Positions 18,502 through 28,345 of a DNA stretch of 64,000 bases are shown here, one piece after another. The notes under the pieces are model-generated. The model saw nothing but the letters and a program-made list of their open reading frames with translations, did no database searches and was not told the DNA's origin. Position 1 is the stretch's first letter. Each line of letters begins with the position of its first letter. The DNA is taken from contig CAVZKR010000003.1 in NCBI GenBank assembly GCA_963775935.1, forward strand, positions 62,001-126,000. The letters are read 5' to 3'. Source of the stretch: JBBIPA01 sp963775935 (GTDB taxonomy: Bacteria; Chloroflexota; Dehalococcoidia; GIF9; UBA5629). The translations under genes were made by a program, and so were the position numbers.

Positions 18502-19545
18502 ATGCGTGAGGAAAAAACTACAGCACGTATCATATCATCGAAATCTAACACTGATGATGTTTCTTTTGATACTAATCTTCGCCCAAAACACCTCGCTGAC
18601 TTTATCGGACAAGAAAAAGTCAAAAGCAATCTTAAGATAGCCATAACTGCCGCCACAAATCGAGGAGAGGCGCTCGACCATGTCTTCATTTACGGCCCAC
18701 CGGGTTTAGGCAAAACTACCCTGGCTTATATCATCGCCGCCGAAATGGGGGTTAATATTAAAATCAGTTCAGGACCAGCGATAGAACGTCCCGGTGACCT
18801 GGCAGCTATACTAAGTAACCTACAGAAGCACGACATCCTTTTCATTGACGAAATTCACCGCCTGAGCAGAGTTGTAGAGGAGATTCTCTATCCAGCAATG
18901 GAAGACTTTGCCCTGGATATTATTATTGGTAAAGGGCCAGGAGCTAGGAGCCTTCGTTTGAATCTACCCCATTTTACCTTAATTGGGGCAACGACTCGTT
19001 ATGCCATGGTAAGTCCACCATTAAGAGATCGCTTTGGAACTGTGTTTCGTCTCGACTTCTACGATAAGGCAGCGGTAAAGACTATCATAGAACGCTCTGC
19101 TAAAATTCTCAATGTAAAAGCCGAGGAATCCAGCCTGAGCGAAATAGCTTGTCGTGCCCGCGGAACACCGCGCATCGCCAATCGCCTTGTTAAAAGAATT
19201 CGGGACTATGCACAGGTCACTGCTGACGGGGTCATTACGAAAATCATAGCTCTGGAAGCACTATCAAAATTGGAGATAGACAATGTTGGGCTTGACGAAA
19301 TAGACCATAAGGTTCTCCGCACTATCATTGAAAAGTTCGATGGGGGTCCTGTGGGGCTTGACACCATTGCTGCCTCAATTAGTGAAGAGGCAGATACTAT
19401 AATGGATGTCTATGAACCATATCTGCTCCAATTAGGGTTTCTTGACAGAACACCTCGCGGTCGAGTAGCAACGAGGCTTGCCTACGAGCATTTAGGCATT
19501 CCATATAAAATAAATCAATCGTCACAATCAACCTTATGGCAATAA
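18502..19545 (+). CDS. ruvB: Holliday junction branch migration helicase RuvB
   Basis: A 347-residue AAA+ ATPase that drives branch migration of Holliday junctions together with RuvA. Walker A is GPPGLGKTT (about residue 69), Walker B is LFIDEIHR, sensor 1 is LIGATTR, and the arginine finger region is SPPLRDRFG. The C-terminal winged helix ends with LDRTPRGRVAT. The length matches the family. No ruvA or ruvC is nearby. Translation probably starts on a leaderless message, since the -10 box is seven bases upstream of the ATG. Confidence 0.96.
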   Translation: MREEKTTARIISSKSNTDDVSFDTNLRPKHLADFIGQEKVKSNLKIAITAATNRGEALDHVFIYGPPGLGKTTLAYIIAAEMGVNIKISSGPAIERPGDLAAILSNLQKHDILFIDEIHRLSRVVEEILYPAMEDFALDIIIGKGPGARSLRLNLPHFTLIGATTRYAMVSPPLRDRFGTVFRLDFYDKAAVKTIIERSAKILNVKAEESSLSEIACRARGTPRIANRLVKRIRDYAQVTADGVITKIIALEALSKLEIDNVGLDEIDHKVLRTIIEKFDGGPVGLDTIAASISEEADTIMDVYEPYLLQLGFLDRTPRGRVATRLAYEHLGIPYKINQSSQSTLWQ

Positions 19546-19610
19546 GCGATTCCGATTGAACCACAGACTCTCTCATTACCTTACCTTATTTTTTCCTGTA
19601 GTAAAACAAA

Positions 19611-20051
19611 ATGTGTACAAGAAATATAATTTACACCGTACTAGCTCTCCTGACAATACCTGCCCTCTTCGCTTGCCAAGTCCAATCCTCCACTTATAAA
19701 GTCATTCAAGTAATTGATGGCGATACCATAGTTCTTGAAGGTGACCATCATGTCCGTTACATCGGTATTGACGCCCCTGAAAAGGGGGAATCCTGCTATT
19801 TAGAAGCAACACAAGCAAACAAAAAATTAGTAGAAGGTAAGAAGGTTAAGGTAGAAAAAGATACTTCGGAAAGAGATAAATATGGAAGGTTATTATACTA
19901 TGTCTATGTAGATAACATTTTTGTCAATGCTGAGGTAGTCAGACTTGGTTATGCTCAGGCTATACCGTATCCACCTGACATCAAGCATCAACGATATCTG
20001 GAAGCAATGGAAATGGAGGCTAAACAACTACGAAATGGAATTTGGAAATAA
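19611..20051 (+). CDS. Secreted thermonuclease (SNase-like), predicted lipoprotein
   Basis: A 146-residue staphylococcal-nuclease-like protein. The N-terminal hydrophobic segment ends in LFAC, which fits a lipoprotein signal peptide with Cys about residue 22 as the lipidated residue. The nuclease domain shows VIDGDTI, YIGIDAPE and RDKYGRLLYYV, containing the calcium-binding and catalytic Asp and Arg residues. Such enzymes cut DNA and RNA non-specifically outside the cytoplasm. It follows ruvB by 65 bases on the same strand, but cotranscription is uncertain. Confidence in fold is high; the physiological role (nutrient use, defence) is unknown. Confidence 0.88.
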   Translation: MCTRNIIYTVLALLTIPALFACQVQSSTYKVIQVIDGDTIVLEGDHHVRYIGIDAPEKGESCYLEATQANKKLVEGKKVKVEKDTSERDKYGRLLYYVYVDNIFVNAEVVRLGYAQAIPYPPDIKHQRYLEAMEMEAKQLRNGIWK

Positions 20052-20112
20052 TCATACCGCCCACCTCTAATACCCACCCCAAAACCAACAGAAAAAGCTT
20101 AAAAACAATTAT

Positions 20113-21000
20113 TTATCGGTTGCCGCTTCCCCTCTTATTTTTCGTTCCAAAAAACGCAGGAACAAAAAGGTGGGACAGGGCAAGTAAGCTTAAAAACAAC
20201 CAAGCCCAAAGGCTCAGGGCATTATTGCTTACTAAAGCCACCACTGCCAATACCATGATTGCACAAATAAGCAAAGCCCCTGCTTTTATCCAGCGTTGCT
20301 TGACTCGAATAAAAGTGGCTACAGCTAATGCCAGCACAGTAAAACTTAAGGCTATCCAAACAGTAGCTTCGTGAACCGGCGCAGTTTCTATGAAAGTGGC
20401 ATCGGTACTCAATACCATCACCCAACCTACTACTATTGGAACAGGCAATAGCATCAATGATACAAATAGCCAATCTATCTTCAAAATCTGTTTGGCTACT
20501 ACAACTAAAATAAAAACAGCGAGAGGAACATAGACGAGAGTAGCAAGCCACACCCAACCACCTGGCAAGTAAAGCAACATGACACCAGCAACTACTACCG
20601 GTATTAACAAATAACCCAGCCAGGAAAACAACCAGGTCGGTTTCCCATGGCACCAACCATAAATAACAGTACCTATAACCACAACTAAAATAATTGCCAA
20701 CCACAAAGGGTTCAACCACCATCGCAAGGCAAAGAAGGAAGCTGTTAAAAAATGTGGCAATATAGCGAATAAAGTCTCGCGCCAGCTACCCTGACTGTAA
20801 ACCTCGTAAATTTGCTGAGCAAGAATACGAGGGGAACCTAGCAATGTGGCGGCGAGGTCACCCGCTTCTTCTTCAGATACCCCTGCTTCCCGTAACTCCC
20901 CGATTTTATCCTCAAGGTGCCCGCGAAGCTCTCGAAGAAACTCATCTTTAACTGCTGAATCGAGTCTTAGACAACTCTTCAAGCCATTTAAATAGTCCAT
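20113..21000 (-). CDS. HAAS-domain multi-pass membrane protein
   Basis: A 295-residue protein whose first 75 residues form a helical HAAS-type domain (FLRELRGHLEDKIGEL, then GVSEEEAGDLAATLLGSP). The rest is about eight hydrophobic membrane segments. HAAS domains typically occur in membrane proteins encoded just after a PadR-type regulator, and that arrangement is seen here: the PadR gene lies 19 bases upstream on the same strand. The pair probably responds to membrane or envelope stress; this is inferred from genomic pairing. No enzymatic motif is visible. It converges on the nuclease gene. Confidence 0.75.
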   Translation of the reverse strand: MDYLNGLKSCLRLDSAVKDEFLRELRGHLEDKIGELREAGVSEEEAGDLAATLLGSPRILAQQIYEVYSQGSWRETLFAILPHFLTASFFALRWWLNPLWLAIILVVVIGTVIYGWCHGKPTWLFSWLGYLLIPVVVAGVMLLYLPGGWVWLATLVYVPLAVFILVVVAKQILKIDWLFVSLMLLPVPIVVGWVMVLSTDATFIETAPVHEATVWIALSFTVLALAVATFIRVKQRWIKAGALLICAIMVLAVVALVSNNALSLWAWLFLSLLALSHLFVPAFFGTKNKRGSGNR

Positions 21001-21019
21001 ATGATTCCATATTCCCTAA

Positions 21020-21361
21020 TCATGCACTTGGAAGCATGATTAAATTGATAGCCTCGGAAAAACCTTGCCATACAGCCATTCTCTCGTTTAACGCTCTCTG
21101 TCCTTTCTCCGTAATATAGTAATATCGCCTTTCCTGTCCGCTAGGCAACTTCTGCCATTTACCTTTAACAAGTCCAGTTTTCTCCATGCGGTGCAGAGCA
21201 GGATACAGAGTGCCCTCCTTGAACTGGAAATAACCGTTGCTCTTTCTCTCCAGCTCTTTAATGATTTGATATCCATACATTGATTGGCTATTAATCAAAC
21301 ATAAAAGCAAAGAGTCAGTGCTGCCTTTGAGTAATTCACGTCCATAATTCATAGTTTTCAC
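21020..21361 (-). CDS. PadR family transcriptional regulator
   Basis: A 113-residue winged-helix regulator. The PadR pattern is clear: LLCLINSQSMYGYQIIKELE, then GTLYPALHRMEKTGLVKGKW, and the wing with RRYYYITEKGQRAL. PadR proteins are usually autorepressors that also control a neighbouring membrane protein or transporter. Here the partner is the HAAS protein immediately downstream. The C-terminal dimerisation helix is short (subfamily 2-like). The effector is unknown. Confidence 0.9.
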   Translation of the reverse strand: MKTMNYGRELLKGSTDSLLLCLINSQSMYGYQIIKELERKSNGYFQFKEGTLYPALHRMEKTGLVKGKWQKLPSGQERRYYYITEKGQRALNERMAVWQGFSEAINLIMLPSA

Positions 21362-21540
21362 CTCTCTAAAATATGAGCTTATTCTATGGTTTTTACAATA
21401 GCACCAGCCATTAACATAGTCAAGTCATCAGCGTATCCACAAATGCTAAATATAATATAAATATTACTACCGCCAACAATCATCATGGATAAAACTATCA
21501 AATTTCAATTAGAAAAACTATTCTACTTTAGCTTGTATTC

Positions 21541-22629
21541 ATGTATAATCAAGTTAGTAAGGAAATATGGGCAGAATATGGAGTGATTACAAAAATGATG
21601 GAAGTAACCACTGTCAAACTACAAAAACAGCCCTATAATGCGACTACATCAACATTACTCAACAGAAAAAGATGTGCAAACAAACTCATTTTCATAGTTC
21701 TCATAGTGCTTTTTACCGTGGCTTTTCTTCCCTTTAGTTTAGCATTAGCTCAAGAGGCACCATACCCTGAGCCACTATTGCCAAAAACAGGCGCTACCAA
21801 TGTCGAAGTCACTTCAATTGTCTTTTCATGGAAACCATTCTACGTCGGAACAGAAGAATATACATTCCAATTATCAAAGAATATTGATTTTAGCAACCTT
21901 GTCATCGAGGCCAAAATTCGTGGTGATAGCACTGCCTACACCTACAGGGGAACTCTGGAATACAATACCACCTACTCCTGGCGAGTCATGTCTTCTAAGC
22001 CACTTGGTGACTGGAGCCCTGTTTCCACTTTTACCACAAAAGCCTCACCGGCTGCCTCAACAAACAATGCTACTGCTCCTCCTCAAGACTCAACAAAGAA
22101 ATCATCCATTATTTCGTACCTGGAAAACATCGGGTGGCCGATAGTCGGTGTTATTGCAGCAGTTATAGTGGTACTCATTATTGCGCTCGTAGTCTTGACC
22201 AAACCAAAAACACCACCAGGTAGACCGGGACAATGGCAAGGAACTCAACCTCCACCCCATATGCAACAGCCTTCTGTTTGCCTCACATGTGGTTCCCCGA
22301 ACGCACCCGAGAGGAAATTTTGCAGCAACTGCGGGGGTAACTTGATGGGGACAGGTCCACAACAAACATGGGGACCACCGCCAACACAGCAGCAGGCGAT
22401 TACCTGCCCAACATGCGGCTTCCCCAATAACACTCCTGACAGGAAATTCTGTGGCAACTGCGGAGGTAACTTGACTACCGCATGGCAACAACCACCGCGA
22501 GGACCCCAACAGCAGCAAAATTATCAGGTATACCAAACATTCTCCTGCCCAATCTGTGGCGCTCCGATTATTAAAGGAAGCAATCCTTGTCCAAACTGCC
22601 GCACATGGTTAGACTGGGGAGCATATTGA
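21541..22629 (+). CDS. Membrane protein with extracellular FN3-like domain and three cytoplasmic zinc ribbons
   Basis: A 362-residue protein of unknown function. Residues about 48-71 are a signal-like hydrophobic segment ending LALAQ. Residues about 75-168 form a fibronectin type III-like domain (SIVFSWKPF, YTFQLSKN, YNTTYSWRV). A membrane helix follows at about 200-222. After a Pro/Gln-rich linker come three zinc ribbons with paired CxxC motifs (CLTCGSP/CSNCGG, CPTCGFP/CGNCGG, CPICGAP/CPNCR). The ribbons would be inside and FN3 outside. The start is uncertain; ATGs at 21595 and 21598 are alternatives. The protein at 31078-31824 has the same parts in mirror order. Confidence 0.7.
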   Translation: MYNQVSKEIWAEYGVITKMMEVTTVKLQKQPYNATTSTLLNRKRCANKLIFIVLIVLFTVAFLPFSLALAQEAPYPEPLLPKTGATNVEVTSIVFSWKPFYVGTEEYTFQLSKNIDFSNLVIEAKIRGDSTAYTYRGTLEYNTTYSWRVMSSKPLGDWSPVSTFTTKASPAASTNNATAPPQDSTKKSSIISYLENIGWPIVGVIAAVIVVLIIALVVLTKPKTPPGRPGQWQGTQPPPHMQQPSVCLTCGSPNAPERKFCSNCGGNLMGTGPQQTWGPPPTQQQAITCPTCGFPNNTPDRKFCGNCGGNLTTAWQQPPRGPQQQQNYQVYQTFSCPICGAPIIKGSNPCPNCRTWLDWGAY

Positions 22630-22660
22630 ATTTCTACATAAATGATTTAATCGCATTGTT

Positions 22661-22679
22661 TCCGTAGAAATCCGACAGT
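22661..22679 (+). repeat. Left terminal inverted repeat of the IS
   Basis: The sequence TCCGTAGAAATCCGACAGT is an inverted copy of 23563-23581 with three mismatches in 19. It ends 12 bases before the transposase start. Confidence 0.75.
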
Positions 22680-22691
22680 CCATGTACAATC

Positions 22692-23588
22692 ATGGACATG
22701 CAAAACAGTACATTAATCACTCTTTGCTGGGAGCTCTATGAACAAGGAATATCGAAGTCAAGCATTGCTGAACGGCTGCAAAAGAATCGGGAAACCATCC
22801 ATATCTGGGTCAAAGGGATAGAACAATACGGGCTGTTACATTTCCTGGACAGGTATGAACAAGCAAAAAAGGGGGAAAGAAAAAGCAGGCAGGTCGACCC
22901 GGTAGTAAAGCGGTTGGTATGGAAGATCAGAGAACGCGAATATCACTGTTGTGGTCAGAAAATCCAATACTTTCTCCATAATGAATATGGCATTCATCTT
23001 TGCGTTCCCAAGATATATGAGATACTTGCTGAGAAGTATGTGATCCGGTCCAAATGGAAGAAAAATAAAGGGAGAGGGCCAATACCTACAGCTTCAATGC
23101 CCAGGGAAGTAACTCAGATGGGTACCATAGACTTTGGAGATATTTACGCTTTCACCGCTATTGATATTTTCACTAAGGAAGCTGATATTCTGATGGCGCC
23201 AGAGCTAACCGCCCACTATGGACACAAATTTCTTTCCCAGAGTATGAAGAGAAGATACGAAGGGCACGTACATCTCATACAGACTGACGGCGGGCCTGAG
23301 TTTAAAGCAGATTTCCTCATGCATGTAAATTCGTTTTGTGATCGGCATAGAGTTGCCAGGCCTTATCGTAAAAATGAGCAGTCTTATATTGAGAGTTTTA
23401 ATCGAACAGTGAGAAAAGAATGCCTTGGCTGGATGAACTATAAAACGAATCAATTAAGCCAGTGCAGAGAAATGGTAGAATCCTTTCTGATGCGATATCA
23501 TTATCACCGTCCACACATGAGCTTAAATATGACACCCCCGCTAATTGTTAAAAAGGAGGAAGATTGTCGGATATTTACGGAGAATTAA
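22692..23588 (+). CDS. IS481-like DDE transposase
   Basis: A 298-residue transposase with an N-terminal helix-turn-helix (ITLCWELYEQGISKSSIAERL) and an integrase-core (rve) domain. Likely catalytic residues are Asp in TIDFGD, Asp in QTDGGPEF, and Glu in SYIESFNR, giving the DDE triad. The C-terminal RYHYHRPHMSLNMTPP motif is typical. The frame is intact, so the enzyme may be active. The 3' end of the gene overlaps the right inverted repeat, an economical arrangement. Only one copy is present in this window. Confidence 0.88.
   Translation: MDMQNSTLITLCWELYEQGISKSSIAERLQKNRETIHIWVKGIEQYGLLHFLDRYEQAKKGERKSRQVDPVVKRLVWKIREREYHCCGQKIQYFLHNEYGIHLCVPKIYEILAEKYVIRSKWKKNKGRGPIPTASMPREVTQMGTIDFGDIYAFTAIDIFTKEADILMAPELTAHYGHKFLSQSMKRRYEGHVHLIQTDGGPEFKADFLMHVNSFCDRHRVARPYRKNEQSYIESFNRTVRKECLGWMNYKTNQLSQCREMVESFLMRYHYHRPHMSLNMTPPLIVKKEEDCRIFTEN
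23563..23581 (-). repeat. Right terminal inverted repeat of the IS
   Basis: Read on the minus strand it is TCCGTAAATATCCGACAAT, pairing with the left repeat at 16 of 19 positions. It lies within the last codons of the transposase gene. Confidence 0.75.
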
Positions 23589-23596
23589 GCGTTAAT

Positions 23597-23625
23597 TTGA
23601 CAATAACCTGAGTGTTACCTATAAT
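23597..23625 (+). promoter_or_regulatory. Perfect consensus sigma-70 promoter upstream of fdhA
   Basis: TTGACA at 23597-23602, 17-base spacer, TATAAT at 23620-23625. Both hexamers are exact consensus. The -35 box starts right at the outer edge of the IS right end. The transcript would have a leader of about 200 bases before fdhA. It is unclear whether the -35 belongs to the host or came with the IS. Confidence 0.85.
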
Positions 23626-23836
23626 ATTCATTTGACTAGCATGGGTGGACAGATTTAATTTCCCTATGAATTTAAACAGGTTATTTACCCCCTCAAGTTC
23701 CATTATTAACCATTGCGTTATTTCTAGCAGACATCTTATTCTCCCCCAACCAAAACCCCATAGTAAGCCTGATAGAGTGCTTAACATGAGAACCAACTCA
23801 TTTATCTAAGCCAAAAACAAAAGAAGGAGAGAGTCT

Positions 23837-26800
23837 ATGGAACTAAGTCGGCGAGAGTTTCTGAAGCTGTCTGGTGCCACAGCTGGTGGAGTGGCAGTTC
23901 TCGGATTAGCCACACCAAAAACCGGACTGGCGGCAGAGCCACCCAAAGCAATCCCCTTACACAAGAAGATCGGTGAAACAACCACTATCTGTCCTTTCTG
24001 TGGCGTGGGGTGCGGATTCCTAGTTGCATCTGAGAATGGGTCTGCAGTTAATGTAGAAGGCGACCCTGAGCATCCTATCAACAGAGGGGGCGCCTGTGCC
24101 AAAGGCGGCGCCCAATTCCAGCTATCAGCCCACAACCCACTACGTCTCAAGAAAGTCCAGTACCGCGCCCCGGGAGCTTCCAAATGGGAGGAAAAATCCT
24201 GGGACTGGGCAATGACCGAGATTGCCAAAAGAGTTAAGAATACCCGCGATAGCAACTGGATTGAGAAGGATAAGGACGGTTTTACCGTCAATCGCACCGA
24301 GGCTATTGCCTGTATTGGTGGCGCCTCGCTCGATAATGAAGAATGTTATCTGCTTTCCAAGTTAATGCGTTCGGTAGGAGTGGTGTTCCTCGAACACCAA
24401 GCACGGATATGACATTCCCCTAGTGTATCGGCTCTGGGAGAGTCGTTCGGACGCGGCGTTATGACCAATGGTTGGAATGATATCGCTAATAGCGATTGCA
24501 TTCTATGTATAGGTGCCAACTGCGCAGAGAACCATCCCGCTGCTTTTGGTCATATTATGACAGCCAAAGCAAGAGGCGCTAAGCTTATTAATGTCGACCC
24601 CCGTTTCACCCGCACTTCAGCAAAAGCTGACATCTATGCCCCATTGAGGTCTGGTACTGATATAGCCTTCATCGGCGGCATGATAAATTATGTGGTTGAG
24701 GACATAGAGAAGAAACCCAGATAACTACAATATAACCTATATTACAGAGTACACCAATGCGCCGTTTCCTCATAAACCCAGACTTTAAGGGTGCAGCAGA
24801 CCTGGATGGAGTATTCTCAGGATTAAATACTGATGCTAGAAGCTATAATACATCAACATGGCAGTATCAGTTGGATGAGAACGGAATACCCAAGAGAGAC
24901 AAAACGTTAAAGGACCCGTACTGTGTATTCCAACTACTGAAAAAACACTATGCCCGCTATGATGTTGACAAGGTATGCAAGATAACTGGTACTCCAAAGG
25001 ATGTCTACCTGGAAATTTGTAAGACCTTCGCCGAAACAGGCAAACCCGGCAAAGCAGGGAACATCCTCTACGCTATGGGCACCACACAGCATACGTATGG
25101 TACACAAAACATACGCGCTTATTCCATCCTATCACTATTACTAGCTAATATAGGTGTAAGCTGGTGGTGGCATCTATGCTATGCGCGGCGAGCACAATGT
25201 CCAGGGTTCTACAGACATGGGACTGCTGGCACATATTCTCACCAGCTATCTTGCTTCGCCTAACAATAAGGATATAACACTTCAAGATTATCTAAAACGC
25301 GTCACTCCCACAACGAAGGACCCACTAAGCGCCAACTGGTGGGGCAACTATCCTAAATACATTGTCAGCATGCTGAAAGCATGGTATGGCAATGGTGCTA
25401 CTAAAGAGAATGATTTCGGCTTCGGCTATTTGCCCAAGGTCTCTGGCAATGCCAATACGCTCCATTGCTGGATGTCCCTCTTCGAAGCTATGGGTAAAGG
25501 TACGATTAAGGGAATGTTCTGCTTTGGGCAGAATCCTGCGGTCGGTGGCCCCAACTCCAATTTGGAAAGAGACGCCATGGACAAACTGGAGTGGCTGGTA
25601 GTTGCCGACCTCTGGCAAACAGAAACCGCTGATTTCTGGAAGAGACCAGGAGCGAATCCAGCCAATATTAAAACTGAGGTCTTTGTCCTACCCGCCGCCT
25701 GTCACTATGAAAAAGAAGGTACGGTAAGCAATAGCGGTCGCTGGGTGCAATGGCGTTACAAGGCCGCCAACCCGCCGGGCGAAGCCATGGGCGACCTGGA
25801 AATAATAGACGAGCTAGGACTTAAAATAAAAGATATTTACAAAGCTGGAGGTCAATTTACCGACCCAATCCTTAAGATGACATGGGATAACGGGCATCCA
25901 GCCAGCGCAGATAAGGTACTCAAAGAAATCAACGGCTATGACCTGACCACAGGCAAATTGGTTACTCCGGGCTTTGCTAACCTCAAAGATGACGGCACAA
26001 CCTCCTGCGGTGTCTGGGTCTACTGTGGCTCCTACACCGAAGATGGCAACTTGACCAAGCGTCGTGACCTGGATGATTCACCCTACAAAATCGGGCTCTT
26101 TTCCAAATGGACATGGTGCTGGCCTATGAACCGACGTGTTGTCTACAACCGGGCATCGGTTGACCTTAACGGCGAACCCTGGGATAAAGAACATCCCATA
26201 ATTTGGTGGAAAGATGGCAAATGGACGGGTGATGTAGCTGATGGAGGCTATCCGCCGATGGCAGTCGACCCTAAGCACGACAAAATTACCCTTTATTATG
26301 AGAAATGAAGGTGTAGCTCGTCTCTTTGGTATGGGGCTTGCCGATGGTCCTTTCCCCGAGCACTATGAACCCTGGGAAAGCCCTGTCAAAAACTCAATGT
26401 CAGGCACGCAAGTCAGTCCTGCTGCCTATATTGGAGCCTCAGCACCAAACCAGAGGGGCACAGCAGATAAATATCCTTATGTGGCTACTACCTACCGCGT
26501 CGTTGAACACTGGCAGACAGGTCCCATGACCAGGAACCTTTCCTGGCTATGCGAATTGCAGCCAGATATGTTCGTGGAAATAAGCGAGGAATTGGCAAAA
26601 GAAAAAGGCGTCACCAATGGAGGTAAAGTTATTGTAGAGTCAGCCAGAGGGCAATTCGAAGCCATAGCGATTGTCACCAAACGCCTTAAGCCCATGAACA
26701 TAGATGGCAAAATAATCCATGAGGTAGGAATGCCCTGGCACTGGGGTTATTCAGGATTGGTTACAGGACCCAGCGCTAACGTATTGACTCCTCACGTCGG

Positions 26801-26861
26801 CGACGCCAATACCGCAATCCCAGAATATAAAGCATTCCTCTGTAACGTAAGGAAAGCATAG
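23837..26861 (+). pseudogene. fdhA: Formate dehydrogenase catalytic subunit FdhA, selenocysteine-containing, with four +1 frameshifts
   Basis: Reading through gives about 1006 residues, the usual size of FdnG-type enzymes, which oxidise formate at a Mo-bisMGD centre. It begins with a Tat signal (SRREFLKLSG). A CPFCGVGCGFLV...CAKGG iron-sulfur site follows. TGA at 24410-24412 falls in EHQARI-x-HSPSVSALG, the exact selenocysteine position. The frame is lost four times, each explained by one extra base: CCC at 24716-24718, TTT at 24765-24767, AA at 25158-25159 and AAA at 26303-26305. Conserved sequence resumes at once after each. No other damage is seen. It may be a young pseudogene, or the indels may be sequence errors. 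A good AAGGAGAG site precedes the ATG. Confidence 0.85.
24410..24445 (+). promoter_or_regulatory. Selenocysteine TGA codon and candidate bSECIS hairpin in fdhA
   Basis: The TGA (24410-24412) is followed by a 7-bp hairpin: CGGCTCT at 24429-24435, loop GGG, AGAGTCG at 24439-24445, with one G-U pair. The loop begins 23 bases after the TGA and starts with G, both within the usual limits for bacterial SECIS elements read by SelB. The folding was done by eye. Confidence 0.75.
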
Positions 26862-26871
26862 GAGGTAAGCA

Positions 26872-27679
26872 ATGGCTGAGAAAGCGATTTTATTCGATTC
26901 ATACTAAATGCACTGCCTGCAGGGGCTGTATGGTAGCCTGCAAACAATGGTGGGGACTGGAAGGTGAGAAAACCCAGAATTTCGGGAGCTATGAAAATCC
27001 ACCTGACCTCACCTACAACACCTGGCTTAAAATTCGATTCAAGGAGATTGAGAGTAAACGCACCGGCGGAGTCGACTGGATATTCACCCGCCAGAGCTGT
27101 ATGCATTGCACCGATGCAGCCTGCGTCAAAGTTTGCCCCAGCGGAGCGTTGTACCACAATTCATTGGGTAATGTGGCTTACAACGAGGATATATGCACCG
27201 GCTGTGGTTACTGCGCTGAATTTTGCCCCTTTAGTGTACCGAAGCTTCAAGGTGGACCAGGGGCGCCTATCAGAAAAATGAATAAGTGCATTATGTGCAT
27301 TGATAGAATTTCCAACAGCCAGGAGCCTTCCTGCGTCAAGACCTGCCCCACCGATGCCCTCACCTTCGGTGACCGCCAGGAACTTGTTGCTAACGGCAAG
27401 AAGAGAGTTCAGGAGCTGAAGCTGACGTATCCCAATGCCTATCTCTACGGCGAAAAAGAGCTGGGTGGATTGCATGTCATGTATGTTCTTACCCAATCAC
27501 CGCAGGTTCACGGGCTTCCTACCAACCCAGAAATACCGGTAGCAGCTATAGCCTGGAAAGACATACTGAAGCCAGCTGGCTATGCCCTCGCTGGACTTGC
27601 CGTCGTAGGACTGGGACTGAATTACCTGGTAGCTCGAGCAAACGCTAATGCCAGAGCTGAGTCAAAATCCGAGCATTAG
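26872..27679 (+). pseudogene. fdhB: Formate dehydrogenase iron-sulfur subunit FdhB, one +1 frameshift near the start
   Basis: About 268 residues once the shift is bridged. FdhB carries electrons from FdhA to the cytochrome b subunit through four [4Fe-4S] clusters. Cysteine motifs are CTACRGCMVAC, CMHCTDAACVKVCP, CTGCGYCAEFCP and CIMCID with CVKTCP. A C-terminal helix (YALAGLAVVGLGLNYLVA) anchors it in the membrane. The ATG at 26872 follows GGAGGTAAGC and reads MAEKAILFDS, then hits a stop; moving forward one base near 26898-26902 restores KCTACRGC. The shift falls before the first cluster, so without correction the protein would lack that cluster. It starts ten bases after fdhA. Confidence 0.88.
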
Positions 27680-27700
27680 GATTGAAATAAACGGAGGATT

Positions 27701-28345
27701 ATGATGGAACAACGGGTTCAGAAATACACAAAAGTAGCACGTATTTTCCACTGGATACATACTGGTGCCTTCATAGTACTGGTTCTTACCGGTATCTTCC
27801 TCTATGCAAATCTGGGTTTGCTCGCCCAGGATAGCTGGAGCAGGCTGGTGCACCGCATCGCAGCAGTCATCTTTATCGTAGCTCCACTAATGCAGCTTTT
27901 CGGGAATAGAAAGACAGCAGCAGCATCATTGAAAACCGCTTTTACCTGGGGAGTAGACGACCTTAAATGGGCTATAGCTATGCCCAGATACTACTTCCTC
28001 TCCGATGAGGAGTCTATGCCACCACAGGATGAAATGAATACCGGTCAAAAGCTGTGGTATTTTATCTTGCTGGTCTTCAGTCCCATCTTTGTTATCACTG
28101 GTATCCTCATGTGGTTCTTGAAGGACATCCTCCCATCGGCTGTTTTTCAATGGAGCGTCTTCGTCCATGATGTTGCCTTTATTGTGGTTTTCCTGATGTT
28201 CCTGGTGCATATCTATCTCGGTGTTATTCATCCGCTCATGCGGCAGCATGGCGGCTCCTTCCGCGCCATGGTAGATGGTACAGTGACTGCGGACTATGCC
28301 AAATCTCATCATGGGAAATGGTACGAGAGAATCAGTAAAAAATGA
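27701..28345 (+). CDS. fdhC: Formate dehydrogenase cytochrome b556 subunit
   Basis: A 214-residue membrane protein with four predicted helices that passes electrons from FdhB to the quinone pool. Candidate haem-b histidines are in RIFHWIH (first helix), LVHRIAA (second) and VHDVAFIVVFLMFLVHIYLGVIHP (last). The arrangement fits the FdnI/FdoI family. A GGAGGATT site precedes two adjacent ATGs at 27701 and 27704. The stop overlaps the fdhE start as ATGA. Unlike fdhA, fdhB and fdhE, its frame is intact. Confidence 0.88.
   Translation: MMEQRVQKYTKVARIFHWIHTGAFIVLVLTGIFLYANLGLLAQDSWSRLVHRIAAVIFIVAPLMQLFGNRKTAAASLKTAFTWGVDDLKWAIAMPRYYFLSDEESMPPQDEMNTGQKLWYFILLVFSPIFVITGILMWFLKDILPSAVFQWSVFVHDVAFIVVFLMFLVHIYLGVIHPLMRQHGGSFRAMVDGTVTADYAKSHHGKWYERISKK

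Larger units (their letters stand above)
22647..23596. mobile_element. Compact IS481-like insertion sequence
   Basis: A single transposase gene almost fills the element. Imperfect terminal inverted repeats lie at 22661-22679 and 23563-23581 and match at 16 of 19 positions. Weaker similarity extends outward to about 22647 and 23596, which sets the approximate ends. No certain target duplication was found, so the boundaries are estimated. It separates the FN3/zinc-ribbon gene from the formate dehydrogenase operon. Confidence 0.7.

Noticed and set aside
23589..23836. Short open frame of about 47 codons upstream of fdhA
   Set aside because: No ribosome-binding site or recognisable protein features; it probably lies in the fdh leader.
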